DNA from: CAWIOX01 sp963837775
GTDB taxonomy: Bacteria; Pseudomonadota; Gammaproteobacteria; Burkholderiales; Burkholderiaceae_D
Direction of reading: 5' to 3'
DNA length: 64,000 nt
Assembly (NCBI GenBank): GCA_963837775.1
Contig: CAWIOX010000001.1
Location: 1 to 64,000, forward strand
In this document: positions 37,987 through 47,747 of the stretch, one piece after another
How the letters are laid out: the number at the start of each line of letters is the position of its first letter
Position numbering within the stretch: the first letter of the stretch is position 1
The notes under the pieces: generated by a model
What the model was told of the DNA's origin: nothing
The model's input: the letters and a program-made list of their open reading frames with translations, nothing else
Database searches by the model: none
Made by a program: the position numbers and the translations under genes

Positions 37987-37994
37987 AGAACATC

Positions 37995-38888
37995 ATGGCG
38001 ACAAAAAAGCAAAAAGGCTTAGGCCGCGGACTGGATGCATTGCTGGGTGGCTCAGAGGCAGAGCCAGGTACCGACAGCAGCGCTTCAGGTACATCTTCGA
38101 CATTGTTGATAACGCAGTTGCAGGCAGGAAAATATCAACCGCGCACGCGCATGGATGAAGGAGCGCTGAACGAGTTGGCTTCATCCATCAAGGCGCAGGG
38201 CTTGATGCAGCCTATCTTGGTGCGGTCGATCGGAAGAGAAAATGGTACCGAGAAATACGAAATCATCGCCGGTGAGCGACGCTTTCGAGCCGTTCAAATT
38301 GCCGGGCTGGATACCATCCCTGTGCTGATCAGGGATGTCGATGATCAGGCCGCAGCGGCGATGGCGCTGATCGAGAATATTCAGCGCGAGGATCTCAATC
38401 CGCTGGAAGAGGCGCAGGGCATCCATCGACTGATCACCGAATTTGATTTCACTCACGAACAGGCAGCAGGTGCCGTCGGGCGTTCGCGGAGTGCCGTGTC
38501 CAATTTGTTGCGCCTGATGAATCTTGCCAAGCCGGCACAAACCATGCTGATGGCGGGTGATATCGATATGGGGCATGCGCGTGCCTTGCTGGCGGTTGAT
38601 GCCGCGAGCCAGATCACGTTGGCGAACTTGATTGTCGCCAAACGCATGTCAGTACGTGAAGCAGAAAAACTCGTTACACGTACTATCGTGGTGCAATCGG
38701 AAGCCAATAAGCCAGCGGAAAAAAATAACGGAAAATCACGAGACATCACGCGTCTTGAAGAGGAGTTGTCAGATATGCTTGCAACGCAAGTCACTATCAA
38801 GACCGGTGCTAAAAATCATGGCCAGTTGATTATCGATTTTAATGACCTGGATGCTCTCGACGGTATTATTGCTCGCTTGCAAAAATAA
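37995..38888 (+). CDS. parB: Chromosome partitioning protein ParB
   Basis: A 297-residue ParB/Spo0J CTP-dependent DNA clamp that loads at parS. The N-terminus is KKQKGLGRGLDALLGG. The ParB/sulfiredoxin-like CTP domain has QYKPRTRMDE-type sequence (GKYQPRTRMDEGAL) and GERRFRAVQIAG, followed by ENIQREDLNPLEEA and the HTH region (FTHEQAAGAVGRSRSAVSNLLRLM). A C-terminal dimerisation domain follows a low-complexity linker near residue 235. Two perfect parS sites lie upstream at 34314 and 34396. Confidence 0.96.
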   Translation: MATKKQKGLGRGLDALLGGSEAEPGTDSSASGTSSTLLITQLQAGKYQPRTRMDEGALNELASSIKAQGLMQPILVRSIGRENGTEKYEIIAGERRFRAVQIAGLDTIPVLIRDVDDQAAAAMALIENIQREDLNPLEEAQGIHRLITEFDFTHEQAAGAVGRSRSAVSNLLRLMNLAKPAQTMLMAGDIDMGHARALLAVDAASQITLANLIVAKRMSVREAEKLVTRTIVVQSEANKPAEKNNGKSRDITRLEEELSDMLATQVTIKTGAKNHGQLIIDFNDLDALDGIIARLQK

Positions 38889-39209
38889 ATTAAAAGTATG
38901 AGTTGATGTAAATCAATTTGAATCAATCATAGCCATGATTGAAAAGTAAATAATTTATTGATCAATATCGTGGCTAATATGCAACAACAATTGATATCAA
39001 AATCGTCATGGCAGCGAATGGATTTTGATATTAAAAATACCGAAGTGTGCACTTACATAGTGCCATATTCAATCCTTACTTCAAATAAATTAATTTTAAG
39101 ATTTAAGGTGGCAAAATAAGAAGTTTATTGCCATGGCAAAAATGATTCTGATGCCATCTTGAAGTTTGCGAATTCGGTATTATTTAGTGATGTTGCAACG
39201 CATCATAGT
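38889..39209. other. AT-rich gap before the ATP synthase promoter
   Basis: About 320 bases between parB and the atp promoter. It is AT-rich with no open frame or repeat that could be supported, and no clear terminator for the mnmG-parB group was found. Confidence 0.4.
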
Positions 39210-39239
39210 TTGACGTAGCTACGTACTACCACTTATAAT
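39210..39239 (+). promoter_or_regulatory. Sigma-70 promoter of the ATP synthase operon
   Basis: TTGACG (-35, 39210-39215), an 18-bp spacer, and TATAAT (-10, 39234-39239), about 107 bases upstream of the atpI start. A near-consensus promoter suits a highly expressed operon. Confidence 0.8.
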
Positions 39240-39346
39240 TCCGTGGCTTTGAAGTATCTGGTGCTTAAATTCGTATTTGCACCATATTGGTTCATTGTCA
39301 GAAATATGCGGTTATTACCGCATTTGTTGTCAGGGCAGAGGTGAAA

Positions 39347-39691
39347 ATGGCGCAAATTGTCCTAATGCAATTAGCTGTGACAATACTGGTCACATTGATT
39401 GCAGCGCTAATCGGTGGCGTATCTGCTGCAATTTCCGCACTGTTCGGCGGACTGTGCTGCGCCGTTCCAAATGCCCTGTTTGCAGTGCGCCTGTTCATGG
39501 CAGCACGCAGGCCCGGCGGAACCGATCCGATCGCATTTTTCATCGGAGAGTTTGTCAAGATTGCTTCTACGATTGCGCTCATCGGCGTGGTCGTCTGGAT
39601 GTACCGCGATGTGAACTGGCTGGCGTTTATTGTCAGCTTCATCGCTGTGCTTAAAAGTTACTTTATCTTACTATTTAGACAACGACCATGA
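39347..39691 (+). CDS. atpI: ATP synthase subunit I
   Basis: A 114-residue inner-membrane protein with four hydrophobic segments, the accessory AtpI that assists assembly of the c-ring. It has the short charged loop AARRPGGTDPIAFFIGEFVKI typical of betaproteobacterial AtpI. ATG 39347 follows GAGGTG; the open frame upstream to 39287 is not hydrophobic. Its stop overlaps the atpB start (ATGA). Confidence 0.88.
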   Translation: MAQIVLMQLAVTILVTLIAALIGGVSAAISALFGGLCCAVPNALFAVRLFMAARRPGGTDPIAFFIGEFVKIASTIALIGVVVWMYRDVNWLAFIVSFIAVLKSYFILLFRQRP

Positions 39692-40518
39692 CCGTAGCAG
39701 AACACGCAGGCAACGCACCTACCGCGTCAGAGTATATCGTCCACCATCTGACGCATTTCTCAACTCACCACCAAGACAAAATTGTCGATTTTTCGATCAT
39801 AAACATGGATACCATATTTTGGTCCCTGTTTGCTGGTGTGATCGGTTCTTTCTTCATGTTTATGGCGGCACGCAAAGCCACCCCAGGTGTCCCTGGTCGT
39901 TTCCAGGCCTTTGTGGAGATGGTAGTCGAGATGGTCGAAGATCAATCCAAAGGCATCGTGCATGGCAATCGCACATTCATTGCACCTCTGGCGTTGACCG
40001 TGTTTGTCTGGGTCGCACTGATGAACTCCCTGGATTTTCTTCCAGTTGACATGATTTCCAGCTTATTTAAGTTGATCGGTCTTGATGGTGTAGTGCCCTA
40101 CCAGCGCATAGTGCCAACAGCAGATTTGAACGGTACCCTGGGTATTGCGCTCGGCGTGTTCGCCTTGATGATTTTCTACAATGTGAAAATCAAGGGCCTG
40201 GGTGGCTTCATTCATGAGTTATTCTCTGCGCCATTCGGTATTTATATGGCGCCGTTCAACCTATTGCTTAACTTGATTGAATTTGCCGCCAAGACCGTGT
40301 CACTCGGTATGCGACTATTCGGCAACATGTATGCCGGCGAATTGCTGTTCTTGTTGATTGCACTGCTGGGTTCGATGGCAACCGCTTTCGGCTTCATTGG
40401 CCATGTGGTAGCAGGTTCAATCTGGGCTATCTTCCATATTCTGATTGTATTCTTGCAGGCATTTATCTTCATGATGCTCACGTTGGTGTATATCGGCCAG
40501 GCGCATGAAGGGCACTGA
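39688..40518 (+). CDS. atpB: ATP synthase F0 subunit a
   Basis: A 276-residue membrane subunit forming the proton half-channels. The essential arginine lies in the helix SLGMRLFGNMYAGELLFLLIA. Other helices include WSLFAGVIGSFFMFMAAR and the C-terminal FIFMMLTLVYIGQAHEGH. Start overlap with atpI indicates translational coupling. Confidence 0.97.
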   Translation: MTVAEHAGNAPTASEYIVHHLTHFSTHHQDKIVDFSIINMDTIFWSLFAGVIGSFFMFMAARKATPGVPGRFQAFVEMVVEMVEDQSKGIVHGNRTFIAPLALTVFVWVALMNSLDFLPVDMISSLFKLIGLDGVVPYQRIVPTADLNGTLGIALGVFALMIFYNVKIKGLGGFIHELFSAPFGIYMAPFNLLLNLIEFAAKTVSLGMRLFGNMYAGELLFLLIALLGSMATAFGFIGHVVAGSIWAIFHILIVFLQAFIFMMLTLVYIGQAHEGH

Positions 40519-40599
40519 TTGTTGTAAAGATTGTGTAGTAGCAGGTTTGTTTTTTTGATTTGAAATTTTCGTATTAACTTTAACTTTGAAGGAATTGTC

Positions 40600-40842
40600 A
40601 TGACTGACGTCGCTTTCGTTGCACTGGCTTGCGGTTTGATCATTGGTTTGGGTGCTATCGGCGCCTGTATCGGTATTGCTATCATGGGTGGTAAGTATCT
40701 GGAAGCATCTGCTCGCCAACCTGAATTGATGAATACTCTGCAAACTAAAATGTTCCTGCTGGCTGGTCTGATCGATGCTGCGTTCCTGATCGGTGTTGGT
40801 ATCGCGATGTTGTTCGCATTTGCAAATCCGTTCGTTAAGTAA
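40600..40842 (+). CDS. atpE: ATP synthase F0 subunit c
   Basis: An 80-residue two-helix hairpin that forms the proton-driven ring. The polar loop is SARQPE, and the proton-carrying acid is the aspartate in LAGLIDAAFLIGVG. Glycine-rich helix 1 (GLIIGLGAIGACIGIAIMGG) has the normal packing pattern. A ribosome-binding site GAAGGA precedes the ATG. The codons are strongly biased, as for a highly expressed gene. Confidence 0.97.
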   Translation: MTDVAFVALACGLIIGLGAIGACIGIAIMGGKYLEASARQPELMNTLQTKMFLLAGLIDAAFLIGVGIAMLFAFANPFVK

Positions 40843-40908
40843 TCGACGTCCTTTTCCTGCCGACAGCATGATGCTGTCGGAAAGAATTATTTAGATAAGG
40901 GATTAACC

Positions 40909-41379
40909 GTGAACATTAATGCAACATTGTTTGCTCAGTTCGTGGTTTTCTTCATCTTGGCGTTCTTCACGATGAAATTCGTGTGGCCGCCATTGATTAA
41001 CGCGCTCGACGAGCGCGCGAAGAAAATCGCTGACGGCTTGGCAGCTGCCGAGCGCGGTAAGGCTGAGATGCAAGCGGCAGAAAAACATGTGCAATCAGAA
41101 CTCGCTTCTGCACGTGATGAAGGCCAAAAACGTATCTCAGACGCAGAAAAACGCGCTCAACTGATCATCGAAGACGCCAAAAAGACTGCTTCAGACGAAG
41201 CTGCACGCATAGTTGCTGCAGCCAAGGCAGACGCAGATCAGCAGGTTACAAAAGCGCGTGAAGAATTGCGCGGCCAGGTTGCAACACTTGCAATTCAAGG
41301 TGCCGAGCAGATCCTCAAGCGTGAGGTCAATGTATCAGCGCATGCTGACTTGTTGAACCAATTGAAAACTGAGCTGTAA
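40909..41379 (+). CDS. atpF: ATP synthase F0 subunit b
   Basis: A 156-residue peripheral-stalk subunit: one N-terminal membrane helix (residues 4-24) and then a long charged coiled coil rich in Ala, Lys and Glu. The motif FVWPPLINALDERAKKIADGL is typical. Two bases separate its stop from atpH. Confidence 0.96.
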   Translation: MNINATLFAQFVVFFILAFFTMKFVWPPLINALDERAKKIADGLAAAERGKAEMQAAEKHVQSELASARDEGQKRISDAEKRAQLIIEDAKKTASDEAARIVAAAKADADQQVTKAREELRGQVATLAIQGAEQILKREVNVSAHADLLNQLKTEL

Positions 41380-41381
41380 TC

Positions 41382-41915
41382 ATGGCTGAAATCGCAACGA
41401 TCGCTCGTCCTTATGCTGTAGCGCTGTTCCGCGTGGCTAAAGCAGGTAATTTGTCCGCCTGGTCGGAACTCGTTTCCGAGATGGCTCAAGTTGCGGCACT
41501 CCCCGTTGTTGAGGCGCTCGCACACAACCCGAATGTTTCAGCAAAAATAATCGCTGAGACGTTCTTGTCCGTGCTTAAGTCTCCAGTCAATGACGAAGCC
41601 AAAAATTTCGTCGGCACCTTGACTGAGAACGGTCGCCTGACCGTGTTGCCTGAAATTAGTGCACAGTTCCACGATCTGAAGAATGCCAACGAAGGTTCGG
41701 CAGACGTGGAAATTGTCAGTGCATTTGAATTGACGGCGGCACAGGTCCAGGAATTGACCTCGACTCTGGAAAAAAAGTTCGGCCGCAAGTTGCACCCGAT
41801 GGTCTCGGTGGATTCATCGTTGATCGGTGGCGTGCGCGTGATGGTCGGAGATGAAGTGCTTGACACCTCGGTGCGCGCAAAACTGCAGCAGATGCACGTC
41901 GCCTTGACCGCCTAA
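41382..41915 (+). CDS. atpH: ATP synthase F1 subunit delta
   Basis: A 177-residue subunit joining F1 to the b-dimer. The N-terminal domain (IARPYAVALFRVAKAGN) and the C-terminal segment (KFGRKLHPMVSVDSSLIGGVRVMVGDEVLDTSVRAKL) are characteristic. It lies in the normal atp gene order. Confidence 0.95.
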   Translation: MAEIATIARPYAVALFRVAKAGNLSAWSELVSEMAQVAALPVVEALAHNPNVSAKIIAETFLSVLKSPVNDEAKNFVGTLTENGRLTVLPEISAQFHDLKNANEGSADVEIVSAFELTAAQVQELTSTLEKKFGRKLHPMVSVDSSLIGGVRVMVGDEVLDTSVRAKLQQMHVALTA

Positions 41916-41965
41916 CAGCGGCTTGAGCCTGAGAGTAAGCAGAAAGAACATAATTAGGAGTTAGT

Positions 41966-43507
41966 ATGCAACTCAACCCGTCTGAAATCAGCGAACTGAT
42001 CAAGAGCCGGATTCAAGGGCTCGGCGACAGCGCTGAGATTCGCAACCAAGGTACGGTTATTTCCGTTACCGATGGTATCTGCCGCATTCACGGTCTGTCC
42101 GACGCAATGCAAGGTGAGATGCTGGAATTTCCCGGCAACACATTCGGCCTCGCGCTGAACCTCGAACGTGACTCAGTCGGCTCTGTGATTCTGGGTGACT
42201 ATGAACACATTTCCGAAGGCGACATCGTCAAATGCACGGGTCGTATTCTGGAAGTGCCTATCGGTCCAGAACTGCGCGGCCGTGTAGTTAATGCGCTGGG
42301 TCAGCCGATTGATGGCAAAGGTCCGATCAACGCCAAGCTTACCGCTCCGATCGAAAAGATCGCACCAGGCGTTATTGCGCGTCAATCCGTTTCACAGCCT
42401 ATGCAAACAGGTCTGAAGTCGATTGATTCGATGGTGCCTATCGGCCGTGGTCAGCGTGAATTGATCATTGGCGATCGTCAAACCGGTAAAACGGCTGTTG
42501 CGATTGACGCCATCATCAATCAAAAAGGTCAGAATGTTACCTGTATCTATGTTGCGATTGGCCAGAAGGCCTCTTCCATCAAGAACATCGTACGTTCCCT
42601 TGAAGCGCATGGCGCGATGGAATACACCATCGTGGTTGCTGCTTCTGCCTCCGAATCAGCCGCGATGCAATATGTATCGGCTTATTCCGGTTGCGCAATG
42701 GGTGAGTATTTCCGTGATCGCGGTGAAGATGCACTGATCGTTTATGATGATCTGTCCAAACAAGCGGTAGCTTACCGTCAGGTATCGTTGCTGTTGCGTC
42801 GTCCACCAGGCCGTGAAGCTTACCCTGGCGATGTGTTCTATCTCCACTCCCGTCTGCTGGAGCGCGCAGCACGCGTGAATCCAGACTACGTAGAGAAGTT
42901 CACTGACGGTGCTGTTAAAGGAAAAACCGGTTCATTGACAGCCTTGCCGATCATTGAAACTCAGGCTGGCGACGTGTCCGCATTCGTTCCAACCAACGTG
43001 ATTTCGATTACCGACGGTCAGATCTTCTTGGAAACGTCCTTGTTCAATGCCGGTATCCGTCCTGCGATTAACGCCGGTATTTCGGTGTCCCGCGTTGGTG
43101 GCGCAGCACAGACCAAAGTCATCAAGAACTTGTCCGGTGGTATTCGTACCGACTTGGCACAGTATCGTGAATTGGCTGCATTTGCACAGTTTGCGTCCGA
43201 TCTGGATGAAACAACCCGCAAGCAGTTGGATCGTGGTGCGCGCGTGACCGAGTTGCTGAAACAGGCACAGTATTCACCGCTGCCAATTTCATTGATGGCC
43301 GTGACTCTGTTCGCTGTCAACAAAGGCTTCTTGGACAATGTTGAAGTGAAGAAAGTGTTGCCGTTCGAAGCGGGCCTGCATAACTTCATGAAAACTAGCC
43401 ACGCACCGTTACTGGCAAAGATTGAAGAAACCAAACAACTCGACAAAGATGGCGAAGCTGCCCTGTCTGCCGCAGTTGCTGATTTCAAAAAATCCGGCGC
43501 GTATTGA
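41966..43507 (+). CDS. atpA: ATP synthase F1 subunit alpha
   Basis: A 513-residue non-catalytic nucleotide-binding subunit. The Walker A motif is GDRQTGKTAVAIDAI, Walker B is ALIVYDDLSKQAVAYR, and the signature PAINAGISVSRVGGAAQ is intact. It follows a GGAG ribosome-binding site 50 bases after atpH. Confidence 0.98.
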   Translation: MQLNPSEISELIKSRIQGLGDSAEIRNQGTVISVTDGICRIHGLSDAMQGEMLEFPGNTFGLALNLERDSVGSVILGDYEHISEGDIVKCTGRILEVPIGPELRGRVVNALGQPIDGKGPINAKLTAPIEKIAPGVIARQSVSQPMQTGLKSIDSMVPIGRGQRELIIGDRQTGKTAVAIDAIINQKGQNVTCIYVAIGQKASSIKNIVRSLEAHGAMEYTIVVAASASESAAMQYVSAYSGCAMGEYFRDRGEDALIVYDDLSKQAVAYRQVSLLLRRPPGREAYPGDVFYLHSRLLERAARVNPDYVEKFTDGAVKGKTGSLTALPIIETQAGDVSAFVPTNVISITDGQIFLETSLFNAGIRPAINAGISVSRVGGAAQTKVIKNLSGGIRTDLAQYRELAAFAQFASDLDETTRKQLDRGARVTELLKQAQYSPLPISLMAVTLFAVNKGFLDNVEVKKVLPFEAGLHNFMKTSHAPLLAKIEETKQLDKDGEAALSAAVADFKKSGAY

Positions 43508-43536
43508 TTTAACTGGAGCTGAAGGAGTAAACACTC

Positions 43537-44406
43537 ATGGCTGCAGGCAAAGAGATACGTGGCAAGATCAAGAGCGTAGAAAATACGAAGAAGATCACCA
43601 AGGCGATGGAAATGGTCGCCGCATCCAAAATGCGCAAGGCGCAAGACCGGATGCGGGCCGCCCGTCCCTACAGTGACAAGATTCGTAATATCGCAGCTAA
43701 CTTGTCACAAGCAAATCCGGAGTACACACATCCGTTTCTGGTAAAGCAGGATAACGCAAAAGCGGTTGGTTTTATCGTTGTCACGACTGACAAAGGTTTG
43801 TGTGGCGGTTTGAACACCAACGTATTGCGTGCTGTTACCAGCAAAATCAAGGAGCTGGATGCAAAAGGCTACAAGATCGAAGCGACGGCAATCGGCAACA
43901 AGGGATTTGGTTTCCTGAACCGTATTGGCACCAAGGTTGTATCGCATGCGATTCAACTCGGCGATACTGCCCATCTGGACAAGTTGATCGGTCCGGTAAA
44001 AGTGCTGCTTGATGCCTATCAAGACGGCAAACTGGACGCGGTATACCTGTGTTACACCAAGTTCATCAACACGATGAAGCAAGAGCCGACAATTGAGCAG
44101 CTATTGCCATTGGCGACTGAAAAGCTCGAAGGCGACAAAGGTGCCCATGCGTGGGATTACATCTACGAGCCGGAAGCAAAAGTCGTGATTGATGAGTTGC
44201 TGGTGCGTTATGTGGAAGCACTGATTTACCAATCAGTTGCAGAGAACATCGCATCCGAGCAGTCGGCACGCATGGTGGCGATGAAGTCGGCCAGTGACAA
44301 TGCAGGTAATGTGATCGGCGAACTGAAACTAGTCTATAACAAGACTCGTCAGGCAGCGATTACCAAAGAACTCTCCGAGATCGTCGCCGGTGCGGCTGCG
44401 GTTTAA
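43537..44406 (+). CDS. atpG: ATP synthase F1 subunit gamma
   Basis: A 289-residue central-stalk subunit. The N-terminal helix (EIRGKIKSVENTKKITKAMEMVAASKM) and the C-terminal helix (ITKELSEIVAGAAAV) form the rotating coiled coil. The conserved TTDKGLCGGLNTNV loop is present. Normal order between atpA and atpD. Confidence 0.97.
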   Translation: MAAGKEIRGKIKSVENTKKITKAMEMVAASKMRKAQDRMRAARPYSDKIRNIAANLSQANPEYTHPFLVKQDNAKAVGFIVVTTDKGLCGGLNTNVLRAVTSKIKELDAKGYKIEATAIGNKGFGFLNRIGTKVVSHAIQLGDTAHLDKLIGPVKVLLDAYQDGKLDAVYLCYTKFINTMKQEPTIEQLLPLATEKLEGDKGAHAWDYIYEPEAKVVIDELLVRYVEALIYQSVAENIASEQSARMVAMKSASDNAGNVIGELKLVYNKTRQAAITKELSEIVAGAAAV

Positions 44407-44451
44407 TAGCGCGAAAGCGTGAAACGAATTTAACTATTTGAAGGAACGAAA

Positions 44452-45855
44452 ATGGCTGATGGCAAAATCGTTCAGTGTATCGGCGCCGTGGTAGACGTAG
44501 AGTTTCCACGCAACGCGATGCCAAAGATTTATGACGCTCTGATCATGGAAGGCACCGCACTGACGCTGGAAGTTCAGCAACAGCTGGGCGACGGTATCGT
44601 ACGTACCATTGCTCTGGGTACTTCCGATGGTCTGCGTCGTGGCATGATGGTGCAAAACACTGGCAAGGCAATCACGGTGCCGATCGGTAAGGCAACATTG
44701 GGCCGCATCATGGACGTGCTGGGTAATCCGATCGATGAATGCGGTCCGGTTAGTCGTGAATTTAGCGCACCAATTCACCGTAAGGCACCTGCTTACGACG
44801 AATTGTCTCCATCGCAGGATTTGCTCGAAACAGGTATCAAGGTGATTGACCTGGTTTGCCCGTTTGCAAAAGGCGGTAAAGTCGGTTTGTTCGGTGGTGC
44901 CGGTGTCGGCAAGACCGTCAACATGATGGAACTGATCAACAACATCGCAAAAGCGCATAGCGGTTTGTCCGTGTTCGCCGGTGTGGGTGAGCGTACTCGT
45001 GAGGGTAATGACTTCTACCACGAGATGGCCGATGCCAAGGTGGTTGATCTGGAAAATCCGGAACAATCCAAAGTGGCAATGGTGTATGGTCAGATGAATG
45101 AACCGCCAGGCAACCGTCTGCGCGTGGCATTGACTGGCTTGACGATTGCCGAAGGCTTCCGTGACGAAGGTAAAGACGTGTTGTTCTTCGTCGATAACAT
45201 CTACCGTTACACTCTGGCCGGTACTGAAGTATCCGCGCTGCTGGGCCGTATGCCATCCGCCGTGGGTTATCAGCCTACACTGGCAGAAGAAATGGGCCGT
45301 CTGCAAGAGCGTATTACATCAACCAAAACTGGCTCGATCACATCGATCCAGGCGGTTTATGTTCCTGCCGATGATTTGACCGATCCTTCTCCTGCAACCA
45401 CGTTTGCTCACTTGGATTCGACCGTCGTGTTGTCACGTGACATCGCTTCCCTGGGTATCTATCCGGCAGTTGATCCACTGGATTCGACATCACGTCAGTT
45501 GGACCCGCAAGTAGTTGGCGTCGAGCACTACGAAACAGCCCGTGCAGTACAGGGTATCTTGCAGCGTTACAAAGAATTGCGCGACATTATCGCGATTCTG
45601 GGTATGGACGAATTGGCACCGGAAGACAAGCAACTGGTGGCACGCGCCCGTAAGATGCAGCGTTTCCTGTCCCAGCCGTTCCACGTTGCTGAAGTGTTTA
45701 CCGGTTCTCCAGGTAAGTACGTTTCGCTCAAAGATACAATCAAGGGTTTCAAGATGATTGCATCCGGCGAACTCGACCACCTGCCGGAACAAGCGTTCTA
45801 CATGGTAGGTACAATCGAAGAAGCGATCGAAAAAGCGAAGAAAATGGCTGCTTAA
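44452..45855 (+). CDS. atpD: ATP synthase F1 subunit beta
   Basis: A 467-residue catalytic subunit. The P-loop is GGAGVGKTVNMMEL, the catalytic glutamate is in GERTREGNDFYHEM, Walker B is VLFFVDNIYRYTLAG, and the DELSD-like region is GMDELAPEDK. The family's usual FIDNIYRF reads FVDNIYRY here, a mild change. Strong codon bias. Confidence 0.98.
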   Translation: MADGKIVQCIGAVVDVEFPRNAMPKIYDALIMEGTALTLEVQQQLGDGIVRTIALGTSDGLRRGMMVQNTGKAITVPIGKATLGRIMDVLGNPIDECGPVSREFSAPIHRKAPAYDELSPSQDLLETGIKVIDLVCPFAKGGKVGLFGGAGVGKTVNMMELINNIAKAHSGLSVFAGVGERTREGNDFYHEMADAKVVDLENPEQSKVAMVYGQMNEPPGNRLRVALTGLTIAEGFRDEGKDVLFFVDNIYRYTLAGTEVSALLGRMPSAVGYQPTLAEEMGRLQERITSTKTGSITSIQAVYVPADDLTDPSPATTFAHLDSTVVLSRDIASLGIYPAVDPLDSTSRQLDPQVVGVEHYETARAVQGILQRYKELRDIIAILGMDELAPEDKQLVARARKMQRFLSQPFHVAEVFTGSPGKYVSLKDTIKGFKMIASGELDHLPEQAFYMVGTIEEAIEKAKKMAA

Positions 45856-45948
45856 TTTTGGCTGGTGCAGCATGTGATGCAGGTTGCATGCTCACCTGAC
45901 AAAGCGCAGTGCATTTTTTGATACTTTGACGAATGAGAAGGTTCAAAC

Positions 45949-46371
45949 ATGGCACACACTATTCACGTTGACGTTGTTTCCGCCGAAGAGTTGATCTTTT
46001 CCGGCGAAGCTGAGTTCGTCGCGTTGCCGGGTGAAGCAGGTGAGTTGGGGATCTATCCCAAGCACACCCCGCTGATTACCCGCATCAAGCCGGGTGCGGT
46101 GCGCATCAAGGTTGCCGGCCAGGCCGAAGATGAATTCGTCTTCGTTGCTGGCGGAATCCTGGAAGTGCAGCCAAACGCCGTTACCGTTCTGGCCGATACC
46201 GCGATTCGCGGTCACGACCTGGATGAGGCGAAGGCGGCAGAAGCGAAGAAATTGGCCGAAGAAGCACTGGTCAATAAGGATTCAAGAATTGACTATGCAA
46301 AAGCACAGGCTGAACTGTCTGCAGCGATTGCACAGTTGGCTGCGATTCAGCGCTTGCGTCAAAAACGGTAA
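45949..46371 (+). CDS. atpC: ATP synthase F1 subunit epsilon
   Basis: A 140-residue subunit: an N-terminal beta-sandwich (GEAEFVALPGEAGELGIYPKHTPLITRIKPG) and a C-terminal helical hairpin that can inhibit ATP hydrolysis. It is the last gene of the operon, followed by a terminator at 46403-46428. Confidence 0.96.
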   Translation: MAHTIHVDVVSAEELIFSGEAEFVALPGEAGELGIYPKHTPLITRIKPGAVRIKVAGQAEDEFVFVAGGILEVQPNAVTVLADTAIRGHDLDEAKAAEAKKLAEEALVNKDSRIDYAKAQAELSAAIAQLAAIQRLRQKR

Positions 46372-46402
46372 TGGCATAAGCCGGCACCGTGGCAGTACAA
46401 TG

Positions 46403-46428
46403 AAAGGCAGCTTCGGCTGCCTTTTTTT
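46403..46428 (+). terminator. Intrinsic terminator of the atp operon
   Basis: AAAGGCAGC-TTCG-GCTGCCTTT followed by T residues, 31 bases after atpC. The UUCG tetraloop makes a very stable hairpin. Confidence 0.92.
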
Positions 46429-46441
46429 ATGGGGAATTGCC

Positions 46442-46885
46442 ATGAGTCTCGATAGCAAGTCACTGCAAGCCATTTTCACCGACTACCGCACGATTGCGAT
46501 TGTGGGCATGTCGAATAGAATCAGTCGTGCCAGTTTCAGTGTTGCGCAATACATGCAGGCGCATGGCTATCGCATCATTCCAGTGAACCCGTCCTATGCC
46601 GGACAAGAGATTCTGGGCGAATCCTGTTTTGCGAGCCTGGCTGAAGCATCTGCCCTGTTAAAGCGTGAGGGTGTGCAGATCGATATCGTTGATTGTTTCC
46701 GTAAATCAGAGGATATTCCGCCGATAGCAGAACAGGCGATACAAATCGGTGCCAAATGCTTGTGGTTGCAATTGGACATTGTGCATCGCGACGCCGAGCA
46801 GAAGGCGATTGATGCGGGATTGGCGGTGGTCTCTGATCGCTGCATCAAGATCGATCACGCACTCTGGCGATCGACACAAGCCTGA
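46442..46885 (+). CDS. CoA-binding domain protein (YccU-like)
   Basis: A 147-residue protein with a CoA-binding Rossmann fold of the YccU type. Features are the opening YRTIAIVGMSNRISRAS, VAQYMQAHGYRIIPVNP, the segment IDIVDCFRKSEDIPPIAEQAI, and DRCIKIDHA near the end. The role of these proteins is not settled. ATG 46442 lies 14 bases after the atp terminator, so read-through or a promoter inside atpC would be needed for expression. PPK2 follows after 25 bases in the same direction. Confidence 0.88.
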   Translation: MSLDSKSLQAIFTDYRTIAIVGMSNRISRASFSVAQYMQAHGYRIIPVNPSYAGQEILGESCFASLAEASALLKREGVQIDIVDCFRKSEDIPPIAEQAIQIGAKCLWLQLDIVHRDAEQKAIDAGLAVVSDRCIKIDHALWRSTQA

Positions 46886-46910
46886 CCGATACACAGACAA
46901 AGGTGACGCG

Positions 46911-47720
46911 ATGAAAACGGTACAGGAACAATTTCGTGCCAGCAAAAATCAAAAAATCCATGATGCCGATGCCTCCAAGAAACCATTGGCCAGCGGCGAC
47001 AAGGCGCAAGATAAGGATTCGGTGGTGCAATTGGCGGAGCAAATTGCGGTTTTTCAAAACGTGTTCTATGCAGAGCATAAGCGAAAACTGTTGATCGTAT
47101 TGCAAGGCATGGACACCTCGGGCAAGGATGGTGTCGTGACGGGCGTATTCGGCCGTATCGACCCGCTTGGCATCCGTAGTATCGCTTTCAAGGCGCCGAC
47201 TGCCAATGAGCTGGAGCACGATTACTTGTGGCGCATCCACCAGCAGACACCGGGGCTGGGTGAAATGGTAATTTTCAATCGCAGCCATTATGAAGACGTA
47301 TTGATTACACGGGTTCATGGCTGGATTGATGAAAAGGAGTGCGCGCGGCGCTATGCGCAGATCAGCGATTTTGAACGGATGTTGGCTGAAACCGGCACCG
47401 TATTGTTGAAATTTTTTCTGCACATCTCCAGCGATGAACAGAAAAACCGGCTGCAAGAACGCCTGGCAGACCCCGACAAGCAATGGAAATTTGACCCTAA
47501 GGATTTGGTCGAGCGGCAGTCCTGGGATGATTACCAGCACGCTTATGAACTGGCGATCAGGGCAACCGATGCCGATCATGCACCCTGGTATGTGATACCG
47601 GCCGACTCCAAGACCCATCGCAATCAGGCAATTGCTGCCATCATGCTGGAAACCCTGACGCAGATGCAGTTGGCGTATCCGGCGCCGCATCCTGAATATT
47701 CCAAGCTGAAAATCGAGTAG
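46911..47720 (+). CDS. Polyphosphate kinase 2 family protein
   Basis: A 269-residue PPK2-family phosphotransferase that uses polyphosphate to phosphorylate nucleotides. Walker A is VLQGMDTSGKDGVV, the second signature is FNRSHYEDVLITRVHGW, and the lid module has DPDKQWKFDPKDL. The single-domain length and the DTSGKDG type resemble class I/III enzymes; nucleotide preference cannot be read with certainty. ATG 46911 follows AAAGGTG. Probably co-transcribed with the CoA-binding gene. Confidence 0.92.
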   Translation: MKTVQEQFRASKNQKIHDADASKKPLASGDKAQDKDSVVQLAEQIAVFQNVFYAEHKRKLLIVLQGMDTSGKDGVVTGVFGRIDPLGIRSIAFKAPTANELEHDYLWRIHQQTPGLGEMVIFNRSHYEDVLITRVHGWIDEKECARRYAQISDFERMLAETGTVLLKFFLHISSDEQKNRLQERLADPDKQWKFDPKDLVERQSWDDYQHAYELAIRATDADHAPWYVIPADSKTHRNQAIAAIMLETLTQMQLAYPAPHPEYSKLKIE

Positions 47721-47747
47721 CTGAGCCGATTTTGCCTCAGGCAATGA